The notes below the pieces were generated by a model. It saw only the letters and a list, made by a program, of their open reading frames with translations, was not told the DNA's origin and did not search any database. A stretch of 64,000 nt of DNA from Streptomyces chrestomyceticus JCM 4735 (GTDB taxonomy: Bacteria > Actinomycetota > Actinomycetes > Streptomycetales > Streptomycetaceae). Both the position numbers and the translations under genes were made by a program. The DNA lies in the NCBI RefSeq assembly GCF_003865135.1, contig NZ_BHZC01000001.1:248001-312000 (forward strand), given 5' to 3'. Shown in pieces: positions 53,701 through 64,000 of this stretch. Within the stretch, counting starts at the first letter, position 1. The number at the start of each line of letters is the position of its first letter.

Positions 53701-56700
53701 TCGACCCGCAGCGGGCCTTCCGCGACGCCGGACTGACGTCGCGGGGCGCCGTCGAACTGCGCAACCGCCTGGCCACCGCCACCGGACTCAGCCTGGCCTC
53801 GTCGCTGGCCTTCGACCACCCGACCCCGTACGCCGTGGCCGCACACCTCGAAGCGCGCCTCTCCGGCCGCGCCGCCCCGAGGACTCGCCGCACGGAGCGA
53901 ATGCCTCGGCGACGGAGCCGGTCGCCATCGTCGGGATGAGCTGCCGCCTCCCGGGCGGGGTGACCTCGCCCGAGGACCTGTGGCAGCTCGTACGGGACGG
54001 GCGGGACGCCATCTCCGGGTTCCCGACCGACCGTGGCTGGGACCTGGCCGCACTGTACGACCCGGACCCCGACCACCCCGGCACGTCGTACGTCCGGGAG
54101 GGCGGGTTCCTGCACGACGCCGGGCTGTTCGACGCGGACTTCTTCGGCATCGGCCCCCGGGAAGCCCTCGCCATGGATCCGCAGCAGCGCCTGTTGTTGG
54201 AAGTGTCGTGGGAAGCCGTGGAACGTGCCGGGCTGGACCCGGAGTCGCTGCGCGGCAGCCGCACCGGCGTCTTCACCGGCCTGATGTACCACGACTACGG
54301 GCAGCCGCCGCACGGACGTGTATCCAAGACGAAGGCGCGTGAATTCGAGGGCCTGCTCGGCATCGGTGCTTCGGGCAGTGTGGCGTCCGGGCGGATCGCG
54401 TACACGCTCGGCCTGGAGGGACCGGCGTTGACCGTCGATACGGCGTGCTCGTCGTCGCTGGTCGCCCTGCATCTGGCCGTACGGTCCCTACGACTGGGCG
54501 AGTGCGACCTCGCCCTGGCCGGCGGCGCCACCGTCATGGCAACTCCGGCAACCTTCGTCGAGTTCAGCCGCCAGCGCGGGCTGGCGCCTGACGGACGCTG
54601 CAAGGCATTCGGCGCGGAGGCCGACGGGACCGCGTTCTCCGAAGGAGTCGCCGTCCTCGCGGTCGAGCGCCTGACCGACGCCGAACGCAACGGCCACCGC
54701 GTCCTGGCCGTCATCCGCGGCTCCGCCGTCAACCAGGACGGCGCCTCCAACGGCCTCACCGCCCCCAGCGGACCCGCCCAGCAGAAAGTCATCCGTGAGG
54801 CGCTGCGCGATGCCGGGCTGGCCGCTTCGGACGTCGACGCCGTCGAAACCCACGGCACCGGGACCGGTCTCGGCGACCCGATCGAGGCGAACGCGCTGCT
54901 GGCCACGTACGGGCGCGACCGCGCAGGCGAGCGGCCACTGTGGTTGGGCTCGGTGAAATCCAACATCGGACACACTCAGGCCGCCGCCGGAGCCACCGGC
55001 GTGCTGAAGATGGTGCTGGCGCTCCAGCACGAGGAACTGCCGCGCACCCTGTACGCGGAGGAGCCGTCCCCGCACATCGACTGGGCGTCCGGGGCCGTGC
55101 GCCTGCTCGGCGAGAACACCCCCTGGTCCTGTTCCGGGGAGGACGCTCCGCGCCGCGCCGCCGTCTCCTCCTTCGGGGTCAGCGGGACGAATGCGCATCT
55201 CATCCTCGAAGCGCCGTCTCGGGATCAGGTGGCGGAACCGGGCGGCGACGACGAAGGCCGGGACACCTCCGCAGACGTTCCCTCGGGCCTCCCCTCGGAC
55301 ATGCCTTCGGACATGCCGTGGGTGCTGTCGGCCAAGTCGGAACCGGCTCTGGCCGCTCAGGCCCAACGTCTGCTCACCCACATCGCCGCGCACCCCGGCG
55401 TTCCCCCGCAGGCCATGGCCCACGCCCTGGCCACCACCCGTACCATCACCTTCCCCCACCGCGCCGTCCTGACCGCCACCAGTCCTGACGAACGGGAAGC
55501 CGCCCTCACCGCGCTGGCGACACACCAGCAGCATCCGGCCCTCGTCCGGGGCACCGTACGGCCCACCGGGGCCGGGCCGGTCTTCGTCTTTCCAGGTCAG
55601 GGCAGCCAGTACCCGGGCATGACCGCCGAACTCCTGGACAGCAACCTCACATACGCCCACTGGATCGGCCAGTGCGAGGACGCCCTCGCTCCCTGGGTCG
55701 GCTGGTCGCTGACGGATGTCCTACGAGGTGCCCCCGGTTCCCCCGCCCTCGACCGCGTCGACGTGGTGCAGCCCGCCCTGTTCGCCGTGTACGTCGCCCT
55801 CGCCCGTACCTGGCAGCACCTCGGCATCCACCCCACCGCCGTCACCGGCCACTCCCAGGGCGAGATCGCCGCCGCCCACATCGCCGGCGCCCTCACCCTC
55901 GCCGATGCGGCCCGTATCAGCGCTCTCCGAGCCCAAGCCCTCCTTCCCCTGACTGGCCAGGGCGCCATGGCCTCCATCAACCTCCCGGCGGAAGTTGTCC
56001 AGGGCCTGCTCCCCGAGCAGACCACCATCGCGGCCGTCAACAGCCCTGCAACCACTGTCATTTCCGGCCCCACCGACCAGGTCCAGCAAGCCCTCGCCCG
56101 CGCCGCCGAATCCCACGGCGCCCGCACCCGACTCCTCCCGGTCGACTACGCGTCCCACTCCCCCCAGATCGAGACCATCAGGGAGAAGCTGGTCGCTGCC
56201 CTGGGCACGGTCCGGCCCCGGGAAGCACGGATTCCCTTCTTCTCGACGCTGCTCGGGCGTTGGGCGGAGCCCAAGGAGCTGGACGCGGAGTACTGGTTCC
56301 GCAACCTCCGCGAACCCGTACAGTTCCACACCGCCATCACCCACCTCCTCCAAGCAGGCCACCACACCTACATCGAAACCAGCCCCCACCCCGTCCTCAC
56401 CCCCGCCATCGAAGAAACCGCCACCACCCACGAAAACACCCGCATCCACACCACCGGAACCCTCCACCGCAACCACCCCGACACCCACCACCTCCACACC
56501 ACAGCCGCCCACCTCCACACCCACGGCCACACCATCACCTGGCCCACCCACACCAACCAACCGACCACCAACCTCCCCACCTACCCCTTCCAACACCAAC
56601 ACCACTGGCTGGACATCACGGAAGAGGGCGGAGAAGGGGCTGCCGAGGACGAGCGGTTCTGGGAGCGGCTGGAACGGGCGCGCGATGCCAAGGAAAGCGG

Positions 56701-58846
56701 CGGCGACGGCCTTGCGGAGGACGAACGGCAGGCGCTCGGGCTGGTTCTGCCCAGGCTGCTCGCCTGGCGCGACGAACTGCGGACCGAAGCCGCGCTGGAC
56801 GCATGGCGCTACCAGGTTGAGTGGGCCCCCGTCACCGTCCCGGCGCCCGGCACCGGAGCGGGTGACTGGCTGGTGCTGGTGCCGACGGGCTCCCGGCGCT
56901 CGGTGCTCGACGGCCTTGTCGCGTCGCTGATCGACGCGTTCAGCCGCCGTGCCGGGCATGCCACGGTCGTACGGATCGACCCGGAGGCCCCGGATTACCG
57001 TGTGCTGACCGAGGCATTGGCGCACCCGGTACGTGGCGTGTTGTCCCTGCTGGCGCTCGCCGACGACCCGCTGCTCACGTCCGCGTCGGAGGCCCCGGCG
57101 GGCTTCGCCTGCACCGTCGAAGTCCTCCAGGCCGTACAGGCAGCACAAGCCGGTCACGACGACCGCTCCGGCACAGTGCCCCAACTATGGTCCGTCACCA
57201 CCGGATCGGTCACCGTCGACCGAACCGACCACGTCACCCACCCGGCAGGTGCACTCGTCTGGGGCCTAGGCCGGGTCGCCGACCAGGAGTGCGGCGGGGT
57301 GTGGGGCGGCGTCGTGGATCTGCCGCCGGAGCCCACGGAGGCGGACGTACTGCGTCTGGTGGACGTCCTCGTGGGGGCCCGGGGCGAGGAGAACGAACTG
57401 GCCGTACGGCCTGCCGGCGTGCTCGCGCGGCGGTTGCGGCGGGCACCGCTGGCGCACGCGCCCGTACTCCGTGACTGGCGTCCGGAGACGGGGACCGTCG
57501 TGGTGACCGGTGGCACGGGGTCGCTCGGCGCCCATGTGGCGCGGTGGCTCGCCGGGCGCGGCGCGGAGCATCTGCTGCTGCTCGGGCGGCGTGGGCGGGC
57601 GGCGCCCGGCGCCGACGACCTGGTCGCCGAGCTGACCGCCGCCGGTACGCGGGTGACCGTCGCCGCCTGTGACGTCGGCGACCGGGACGAGCTGGCCGTC
57701 GTCCTGGCGGGGCACCGTATCGACGCGGTCGTGCACGCTGCCGCGGAGCTGGACGACGCGCTGCTCGGCGATCTCACCCGGGAGCAGATCGCGCGGGCGC
57801 TGCGGGCCAAGGCGGTCGGGGCGGTCAATCTGCACGAGCTGACGCGGGACGCGGAGCTGTCGGCGTTCGTCATGTTCTCGTCCATCGCGGGTGTCTGCGC
57901 GCTCTCCGGCCAGTCCAACTACGCGCCGGGCAATGCCTTTCTCGACGCACTCGCCGAGCACCGCCGTGCGTTGGGTCTTCCGGCGACGGCGATCGCGTGG
58001 GGCCACTGGGAGGGCGGCGGGATCGCCGCGCCGGAGGTGGAGGAGCAGTTGCGCCGCCGGGGCACGGCCTCGCTCGCGCCGGAGCCCGCCCTGCGCGCGT
58101 TGCAGGCCGCGCTGGACCGCGACGAGACCCGTGTCGCCGTGGTCAACGCGGACTGGAGCACCATGGCCCCGTCGCCGCTCCTCCGGGACCTGTTGCCCCC
58201 GGAGAGCCCGGCCGCGACCGCCGAGCCGTCGGGCGGTCCGCTCCAAGGGCTGGCCACCGCCACGGTCAAGGAGCAGGAGAAAGCGGTACGGAGGCTGGTG
58301 CGCGAGAGCGCGGCGGCCGCGCAGGGCCGGGCTTCCGCCACCGAGGTCGAGGACGGCCGCAGTTTCCGGGACCAGGGCTTCGACTCGCTCGCCGCGGTCG
58401 AGCTGCGCAATCGCCTCAACCGCGCCACCGGGCTGCGGCTGCCGACCACCGTCGTCTTCGAGCAGCGGGACCCCGCGTCGCTGGCGGCCCATGTACGTAC
58501 GCAGTTGTTCGGGCCCGGTACGGAAGTGGAAGCAGGACCGGCGGCTGCGGAGTCCGCCGCCGCGCGTGCCCTGACGCACCTGGAAGCGATCGGAGCGCTG
58601 CTGCGGGAGGCCGGGGACACGGCGGAAGGGTTCGACGAAGTGCGCGCCCGGCTACGGACGCTGGCCCACCAGGAACCCGGCCGACCGGACGGCTCCTCCG
58701 GCAACGGTTCGCACACCGCCCGCCCGGACATCAGCCAGGGCACCGACCCGGAAACCAACCAGGACATCGACCCGGACATCGACTGGGAGACGGCCACCGA
58801 CGACGAGGTCGCCGGTCTCATCCACCGTGAATTCGGCATCTCGTGA
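50730..58846 (+). CDS. Type I PKS: loading module plus module 1, frame interrupted at a C4 run
   Basis: GTG 50730 with GAAGGA upstream. Loading part: acyl-CoA ligase (50730-52270; [25 protein letters not shown]), a ketoreductase-like remnant (52375-53560; [11 protein letters not shown] instead of a Gly-rich site, no YxxxN), then ACP (Ser codon 53739). Module 1: KS (Cys codon 54446; HGTGT and [10 protein letters not shown]), AT with GHSQGE and YASH (methylmalonyl type), an active-looking KR ([17 protein letters not shown] motif; SNYAPGNAF) of B type, ACP ([12 protein letters not shown]) and an acidic docking tail. The first frame stops at 53937-53939; one more C in the run 53875-53878 would give continuous reading into [15 protein letters not shown]. 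The start overlap (ATGA at 53936) would otherwise cut the KS, so a deletion or sequence error is likely. Confidence 0.88.
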
Positions 58847-58868
58847 GGACACCGGACGGGGGCACCCG

Positions 58869-61800
58869 ATGAACGACGACCACCAGTTGCGCCGCCTGCT
58901 CAAGCAGGTCACCGGGGAACTGCGGCACACCCGGAACGCGCTGAGCAGGACCCGGGAGCCGGTCGCGATCGTGGGGATCGGCTGCCGCTTCCCCGGGGGC
59001 GTCGACTCCCCCGAGGCGCTGTGGGACGTCGTCGCGTCCGGCGGTGAGACGACCGGGGACTTCCCGGCGGACCGCGGCTGGGACCTCGGCCGGCTGCGCC
59101 GCGCGGACGCCGGAACGGGCGGTCCGCCCTTCACCGAACGCGGTGGGTTCCTGGCGGACGCGACCGCTTTCGACGCCGGATTCTTCGGCATCTCGGACCG
59201 CGAGGCGCTGGCGATGGACCCGCAGCAGCGGCTGTTGCTGGAGGTGGCCTGGGAAGCGGTGGAGCGTACGGGCATCGATCCGCATGCCCTGGCGGGCCGC
59301 AAGGTCGGCGTGTTCACCGGCATCACGCACGACCACGGCGAGGGGGTGCTGGACGCGCCTGGCGAGTTGGAGGGCTTTCTGGGGATCGGTGCTTCGGGGA
59401 GCGTGGCGTCGGGGCGGATCGCGTACACGCTCGGACTGGAGGGCCCGGCGCTGACGGTCGACACGGCGTGCTCGTCGTCGCTGGTCGCCCTGCACCTGGC
59501 CGTACGGTCCCTGCGACTGGGCGAATGCGACCTCGCCCTGGCCGGCGGCGCCACCGTCATGTCCACCCCCATGACCTTCATCGAGTTCAGCCGCCAACGC
59601 GGACTGGCGCCGGACGGACGCTGCAAAGCCTTCAGCGCCACGGCCGACGGAACCGCCTTCGCCGAAGGCGCCGCGGTCCTCGCGGTCGAGCGGCTCTCCG
59701 ACGCCGAACGCAACGGCCACCACGTCCTGGCCGTCATCCGCGGCTCCGCCGTCAACCAGGACGGCGCCTCCAACGGCCTCACCGCCCCCAGCGGACCCGC
59801 CCAGCAGAAGGTCATCCGTGAAGCGCTGCGCGATGCCGGGCTGACCGCTTCGGACGTCGACGCCGTCGAAGCCCACGGCACCGGCACCACCCTCGGCGAC
59901 CCCATCGAAGCCAACGCCCTGCTCGCCGCCTACGGCCCCGGCCGCGAACGCCCCCTGTGGCTGGGCACGGTCAAGTCCAACATCGGGCACACCCAGGCCG
60001 CCGCCGGGGCCGCCGGGGTCATCAAGATGGTCATGGCCCTGCGCCACGAGGAATTGCCGCGCACCCTGCACGCGGACGAACCCTCCCCGCACATCGACTG
60101 GACCGCCGGGCCCGTACAACTGCTGACAACGGCGACACCCTGGGAAGCCACCGGCACCCCGCGCCGCGCCGCCGTCTCCTCCTTCGGCGTCAGCGGCACC
60201 AACGCCCACCTCGTCCTCGAAGCCGCCCGCCCCGTACCTCCCGTAGCACCATTGGTCGAGGAGCCCGCCGTCGTCCCCTGGCTCCTGTCCGCACAAGGAG
60301 AACCGGCCCTGCGCGCGCAGGCGGAATCGTTGGCGGCATGGCTGCCCGGGCGGCAGGAGACCGCCGTGGGTGTGGCGCGGGCGCTGGCCGTGAGCCGGGC
60401 GGCGCTCCGGGACCGCGCGGTGGTGCTCGGCCCGTCCATGGCGGGACTTCTGGACGGAACCCGGGCTCTGGCCGAAGGCCGTGTCTCCGACCAGGCCGAG
60501 GTGGTCACCGGCCGCCCGGTGCAGGGTGACACCTGCTTCCTCTTCACCGGCCAGGGGTCGCAGCGGCCGGGCGCCGGGGCTGAACTGGCCGCCGTCTTCC
60601 CGGCGTTCGACGTCGCGCTCCGCGACGTCTGCGCGGCGCTCGCGCCCCACTTGGACCAGGATCCGTACGAGGTGCTACGGGCGGAGGACGGTTCGCCGTC
60701 GGCTGCCCTGCTGCGCCGTACGGAATACGCCCAGCCGGCGATCTTCGCGCTACAGGTCGCCCTGTTCCGGCTGCTGGAGTCCTGGGGCGTGGTGCCCGAC
60801 GTGCTCGCCGGGCATTCCATCGGCGAGTTCGCGGTGGCCCATGTGTCCGGTGTGCTGACACTGCCGGACGCCGCGCGGCTGATCGCGGCCAGGGCGGCGC
60901 TGATGCAGGCGCTGCCGGAGTGCGGGGCGATGGTCGCGGTGCAGGCGCCCGAGGCCGAGGTCCGCGCGCGGCTGACCGCGTACGAAGGACGGGTCGCGCT
61001 CGCCGCGGTGAACGGGCCGGAGGCCGTGGTGCTCTCCGGCGACGAGCACGACGTACTGGAGCTCGCGGCCGGCTTCGCGGCAGCCGGGCACCGGACCCGC
61101 CGGCTCCGGGTGAGCCATGCCTTCCACTCGCCGCTGATGCGGCCGGTGCTCGAACCGTTCCGGTCCGCGCTGGCGCGGGCCTCCTTCGGGACGCCCGCCG
61201 TGCCGGTGGTGTCCACGCTGACCGGCGGGCCGGTCGATCCGGCGTACTTCGGATCGGCGGAGTACTGGGTGCGGCACATCGTCTCACCGGTGCGTTTCCT
61301 GGACGCCGTACGGGAGCTGGAGCGCGACGAGGCCCGTACGTTCCTGGAGCTGGGCCCGGACAGTGTGCTGTCGGCGATGGCCCAGGAATGCCTGACGGAC
61401 GGCGACTCGCTCGCCGTACCGCTGATGCGCCGGGACCGGCCCGAAGTGGCCACCCTGCTCGCGGCGGTGGCACGGACGCATGTACGCGGCGGTCGGGTCG
61501 ACTGGCCGGCGGTACTGCCCAAAGCGCCGCACGTCGACCTGCCGACGTACGCCTTCCAGCGCCGGCGGTACTGGCTCGCCGACGTGCGGGAGCGGTCCGC
61601 CGAGACCACGAACGCCGGAGCGGATGCCGTACCGGCCGGGCCCGGGGACACGCCCGACGTGGCACCCGCGCCCACCGTCACCACCGACGACGAGGTGCTG
61701 CGCCTGGTGACGGACGCCTGCGCCCAGGTGCTGGGCGGCCCCGGTGCCGGTACGGCCGGTGGCGACGCGGCCGACGACGGTACGCGGGCGGCGGCCTTCG

Positions 61801-64000
61801 ACCCTCGGCGGGCGTTCCGCGACGCCGGGCTGACCTCGATGGGCGCGGTCGAACTGCGCAACCGGCTCGCCACCGCCACCGGGCTCACCCTCTCCGCGTC
61901 CCTGGCCTTCGATCACCCCACGCCCCTGGCCCTGGCCGCACATCTGGTGGACCGGCTGACCGGCCGCCCCGGAACCCTCGGCGGCCCGGCCCTCGGGACC
62001 GCCGCCACGGTGGACGGCCCGGGGGACGACCCGGTGGTGATCGTCGGCATGGGCTGCCGTTTCCCCGGCGCCGTCGCCTCGCCCGAAGACCTGTGGGAGC
62101 TGGTGCGCGACGGACGCGACGCGGTTTCCGCGTTCCCCGCCGACCGCGGCTGGGACCTGGCCGGGCTGCACCATCCCGACCCGGACCACCCCGGCACGAC
62201 GTACGCCAGGGAAGGCGGTTTCCTCGCGGACGCCGCCGGGTTCGACCCCGCGTTCTTCGGCATCGGCCCCCGGGAAGCCCTCGCCATGGACCCGCAGCAG
62301 CGGCTGTTGCTGGAGGTCTCCTGGGAAGCGGTGGAACGGGCCGGTATCGATCCGACCCGGCTGCGCGGTACCCGTACGGGCGTCTTCACCGGCCTCGCGT
62401 TGCAGGACTACGCCAATCGCCCGCAGGACGTGCCGGGTGACCTGGAGGGGTACGCCACCACCGGTGGGGCGGCCAGTGTGGCGTCCGGCCGGGTGGCGTA
62501 CGCCTTCGGCCTGGAGGGCCCGGCCCTGACCGTGGACACGGCCTGCTCGTCCTCCCTGGTGGCCCTCCACCTGGCGGTGCGCGCGCTGCGTCAGGGCGAG
62601 TGCGATCTGGCGCTCGCCGGTGGTGCGACGGTCATGTGCAGTCCGACGGCGTTCGTGGAGTTCAGCCGTCAGCGTGGGCTGGCGCCCGACGGGCGTTGCA
62701 AGGCTTTCGGTGCCACGGCGGACGGCGTGGGGTGGGGCGAGGGCGTCGGTGTCCTGGTCGTGGAAAGGCTGTCGGACGCCGAACGCAACGGCCACCAGGT
62801 CCTGGCCGTCGTGCGCGGATCGGCCGTCAACCAGGACGGCGCCTCCAACGGCCTCACCGCCCCCAGCGGACCCGCCCAGCAACGCGTGATCCGGGACGCC
62901 CTGCACGACGCCGGGCTCGGCCCCTCGGACATCGACGCCGTCGAAGCCCACGGCACCGGCACCACCCTCGGCGACCCCATCGAAGCCAACGCCCTGCTCG
63001 CCGCCTACGGCCCCGGCCGCGAACGCCCCCTGTGGCTGGGCACGGTCAAGTCCAACATCGGGCACACCCAGGCCGCCGCCGGGGCCGCCGGGGTCATCAA
63101 GATGGTCATGGCCCTGCGCCACGAGCAGTTGCCGCGCACCCTGCACGCGGACGAACCCTCCCCGCACATCGACTGGACCGCCGGGCCCGTACAGCTACTG
63201 ACGACGGCAACGCCCTGGGAAGCCACCGGCACCCCGCGCCGCGCCGCCGTCTCCTCCTTCGGCGTCAGCGGCACCAACGCGCATGTCGTGATCGAAGCCG
63301 CTCCGGTCCCGGCGGACCCGTCCCCTGCCGACCAGGGGCCGGGCCCGGCCGAGCCGGCTCCGCTCCCCCTCGTCCTCTCCGCCCGTACGCCCACGGCTCT
63401 CGCCGCGCGGGCCCGGCAGCTCGCCGACCGGTGGCCGGACCGCGCCCCGCAGGACATCGCCCGCTCCCTGGCCACGACCCGCTCGACGTTCGAACACCGC
63501 GCCGTGGTCGTCAGCGGCACCCGCGAAGCACTGGCCGCGCTGGCGGACGGCAGGCCGACTCCCGATGTCGTCAGCGGCACGGCGACCGCGCGCGGAGGTC
63601 ATGCCTTCCTCTTCACCGGCCAGGGGGCGCAGCGGATCGGCATGGCGCGGGAGTGGTACGCGGCGTTCCCGGAGTTCGCCCGTGCCCTGGACGAGGTCTG
63701 CGCCCACTTCGAGGAGCCGCTCCGGCGGACCGTTCGGGAGCTGCTGCTGGCCGAAGAGCCCGTGGAGCCCGTAGCCGTGGAGCCCGTAGCCGTCGAGCCC
63801 GAGAAGCACGCGGCGGGGCCGGGCCCGGTGTCCGTCACCGACACCGCCTTCGCCCAGCCGGCCCTCTTCGCCGTCGAGGTGGCGCTGTTCCGGCTGCTGG
63901 CGGCGTGGGACATCCGTCCCACTCACCTGGTGGGGCACTCGATCGGCGAGCTGACGGCCGGGCACGTCGCGGGCGTACTGTCGCTGCGCGACGCCTGCCG
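58869..64000 (+). CDS. Type I PKS, modules 2 and 3 (partial, runs off the window)
   Basis: ATG 58869, 22 bp after the previous PKS. It begins with an N-terminal docking helix ([20 protein letters not shown]). Module 2: KS (Cys codon 59469), AT with GHSIGE and SHAFHSPLM (malonyl type), directly followed by ACP ([12 protein letters not shown]), so no KR, DH or ER. Module 3: KS (62030-63300, Cys codon 62544), then AT (from ~63600, GHSIGE visible) cut by the window edge. The frame is open to 64000. With the previous gene it builds a chain of methylmalonyl (reduced to hydroxyl), malonyl (keto), and an unknown third unit on an acid starter. Confidence 0.93.
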   Translation, partial: MNDDHQLRRLLKQVTGELRHTRNALSRTREPVAIVGIGCRFPGGVDSPEALWDVVASGGETTGDFPADRGWDLGRLRRADAGTGGPPFTERGGFLADATAFDAGFFGISDREALAMDPQQRLLLEVAWEAVERTGIDPHALAGRKVGVFTGITHDHGEGVLDAPGELEGFLGIGASGSVASGRIAYTLGLEGPALTVDTACSSSLVALHLAVRSLRLGECDLALAGGATVMSTPMTFIEFSRQRGLAPDGRCKAFSATADGTAFAEGAAVLAVERLSDAERNGHHVLAVIRGSAVNQDGASNGLTAPSGPAQQKVIREALRDAGLTASDVDAVEAHGTGTTLGDPIEANALLAAYGPGRERPLWLGTVKSNIGHTQAAAGAAGVIKMVMALRHEELPRTLHADEPSPHIDWTAGPVQLLTTATPWEATGTPRRAAVSSFGVSGTNAHLVLEAARPVPPVAPLVEEPAVVPWLLSAQGEPALRAQAESLAAWLPGRQETAVGVARALAVSRAALRDRAVVLGPSMAGLLDGTRALAEGRVSDQAEVVTGRPVQGDTCFLFTGQGSQRPGAGAELAAVFPAFDVALRDVCAALAPHLDQDPYEVLRAEDGSPSAALLRRTEYAQPAIFALQVALFRLLESWGVVPDVLAGHSIGEFAVAHVSGVLTLPDAARLIAARAALMQALPECGAMVAVQAPEAEVRARLTAYEGRVALAAVNGPEAVVLSGDEHDVLELAAGFAAAGHRTRRLRVSHAFHSPLMRPVLEPFRSALARASFGTPAVPVVSTLTGGPVDPAYFGSAEYWVRHIVSPVRFLDAVRELERDEARTFLELGPDSVLSAMAQECLTDGDSLAVPLMRRDRPEVATLLAAVARTHVRGGRVDWPAVLPKAPHVDLPTYAFQRRRYWLADVRERSAETTNAGADAVPAGPGDTPDVAPAPTVTTDDEVLRLVTDACAQVLGGPGAGTAGGDAADDGTRAAAFDPRRAFRDAGLTSMGAVELRNRLATATGLTLSASLAFDHPTPLALAAHLVDRLTGRPGTLGGPALGTAATVDGPGDDPVVIVGMGCRFPGAVASPEDLWELVRDGRDAVSAFPADRGWDLAGLHHPDPDHPGTTYAREGGFLADAAGFDPAFFGIGPREALAMDPQQRLLLEVSWEAVERAGIDPTRLRGTRTGVFTGLALQDYANRPQDVPGDLEGYATTGGAASVASGRVAYAFGLEGPALTVDTACSSSLVALHLAVRALRQGECDLALAGGATVMCSPTAFVEFSRQRGLAPDGRCKAFGATADGVGWGEGVGVLVVERLSDAERNGHQVLAVVRGSAVNQDGASNGLTAPSGPAQQRVIRDALHDAGLGPSDIDAVEAHGTGTTLGDPIEANALLAAYGPGRERPLWLGTVKSNIGHTQAAAGAAGVIKMVMALRHEQLPRTLHADEPSPHIDWTAGPVQLLTTATPWEATGTPRRAAVSSFGVSGTNAHVVIEAAPVPADPSPADQGPGPAEPAPLPLVLSARTPTALAARARQLADRWPDRAPQDIARSLATTRSTFEHRAVVVSGTREALAALADGRPTPDVVSGTATARGGHAFLFTGQGAQRIGMAREWYAAFPEFARALDEVCAHFEEPLRRTVRELLLAEEPVEPVAVEPVAVEPEKHAAGPGPVSVTDTAFAQPALFAVEVALFRLLAAWDIRPTHLVGHSIGELTAGHVAGVLSLRDAC
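59859..60207 (+). repeat. KS segment nearly identical to 62934-63282
   Basis: About 350 bp of KS2 (from GACGCCGTCGAAGCC to the TNAH region) recur in KS3 at an offset of 3075 bp with only a handful of differences visible, including silent positions. It suggests recent duplication or gene conversion between modules. Confidence 0.8.
63763..63792 (+). repeat. 15-bp tandem duplication in AT3
   Basis: GTGGAGCCCGTAGCC is present twice in direct contact and a third partial copy follows. It encodes a VEPVA repeat in a loop of the third AT domain and keeps the frame. Confidence 0.85.

Noticed and set aside
50634..54053. 1139-codon minus-strand open frame opposite the PKS loading module
   Set aside because: It is Arg/Gly/Pro-rich noise opposite clear ligase and ACP motifs.
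1..64000. tRNA, rRNA or a replication origin
   Set aside because: I saw no cloverleaf, rRNA-like block or DnaA-box cluster that could be supported by reading.

Overview
The window reads as Streptomyces or close-relative chromosome. It has very high G+C, strong third-position G/C in the coding frames, GTG/TTG starts, many TetR/PadR/AraC/XRE/LuxR regulators, secreted actinobacterial proteins and modular type I PKS genes. It looks like accessory chromosome: short mixed-function operons on the left and centre, and the beginning of a large specialised-metabolite cluster on the right that runs off the end. All functional assignments come from reading the sequence; no database search was run.

Left part (1-5873): a MarR tail, an AraC-type regulator, then a compact operon that looks like a maturation and export system for a disulfide-rich peptide. 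It has a 72-residue precursor with 10 cysteines, a 20-bp triple repeat and an attenuator-like hairpin, a MauE-type membrane redox protein, a membrane-anchored thioredoxin (CPAC), an ABC exporter and an S26 signal peptidase. The last three are joined by ATGA overlaps. This is the best candidate here for an undescribed system.

Middle part (5900-41100): PadR regulator with a permease-prefix protein; BCCT osmolyte transporter; acetyltransferase; truncated IS5-type transposase; tricorn protease; methyltransferase plus a glycosyltransferase broken by a 7-bp duplication; TetR/DoxX pair on an apparently leaderless promoter; SMase D-like phospholipase; hydrolases; a small protein coupled to a DUF6895-like protein; an inactive trypsin-fold/FG-GAP secreted protein; a beta-helix protein with a LamG-like insert; SDR; B3/B4 + EamA + XRE-cupin; MFS/TetR; TetR/metallo-hydrolase. 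Several operator-like palindromes or repeats can be read next to their regulators.

Right part (41755-64000): a LuxR-family LAL activator, three methyltransferases, a leftward chorismatase-hydroxylase operon, and a PKS whose loading module begins with an acyl-CoA ligase. The logic is: chorismate to a hydroxybenzoate-type (or dihydroxycyclohexene-type) acid, activation by the ligase domain, one methylmalonyl/ketoreducing module, one malonyl module with no reduction, then a third module cut off by the window edge. Hydroxylation and O-methylation would decorate the ring.

Three genes (ABC exporter, third methyltransferase, first PKS) are each interrupted at a G4 or C4 run exactly one base short of the expected frame. 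This could be assembly error and should be checked before these genes are called split or dead.
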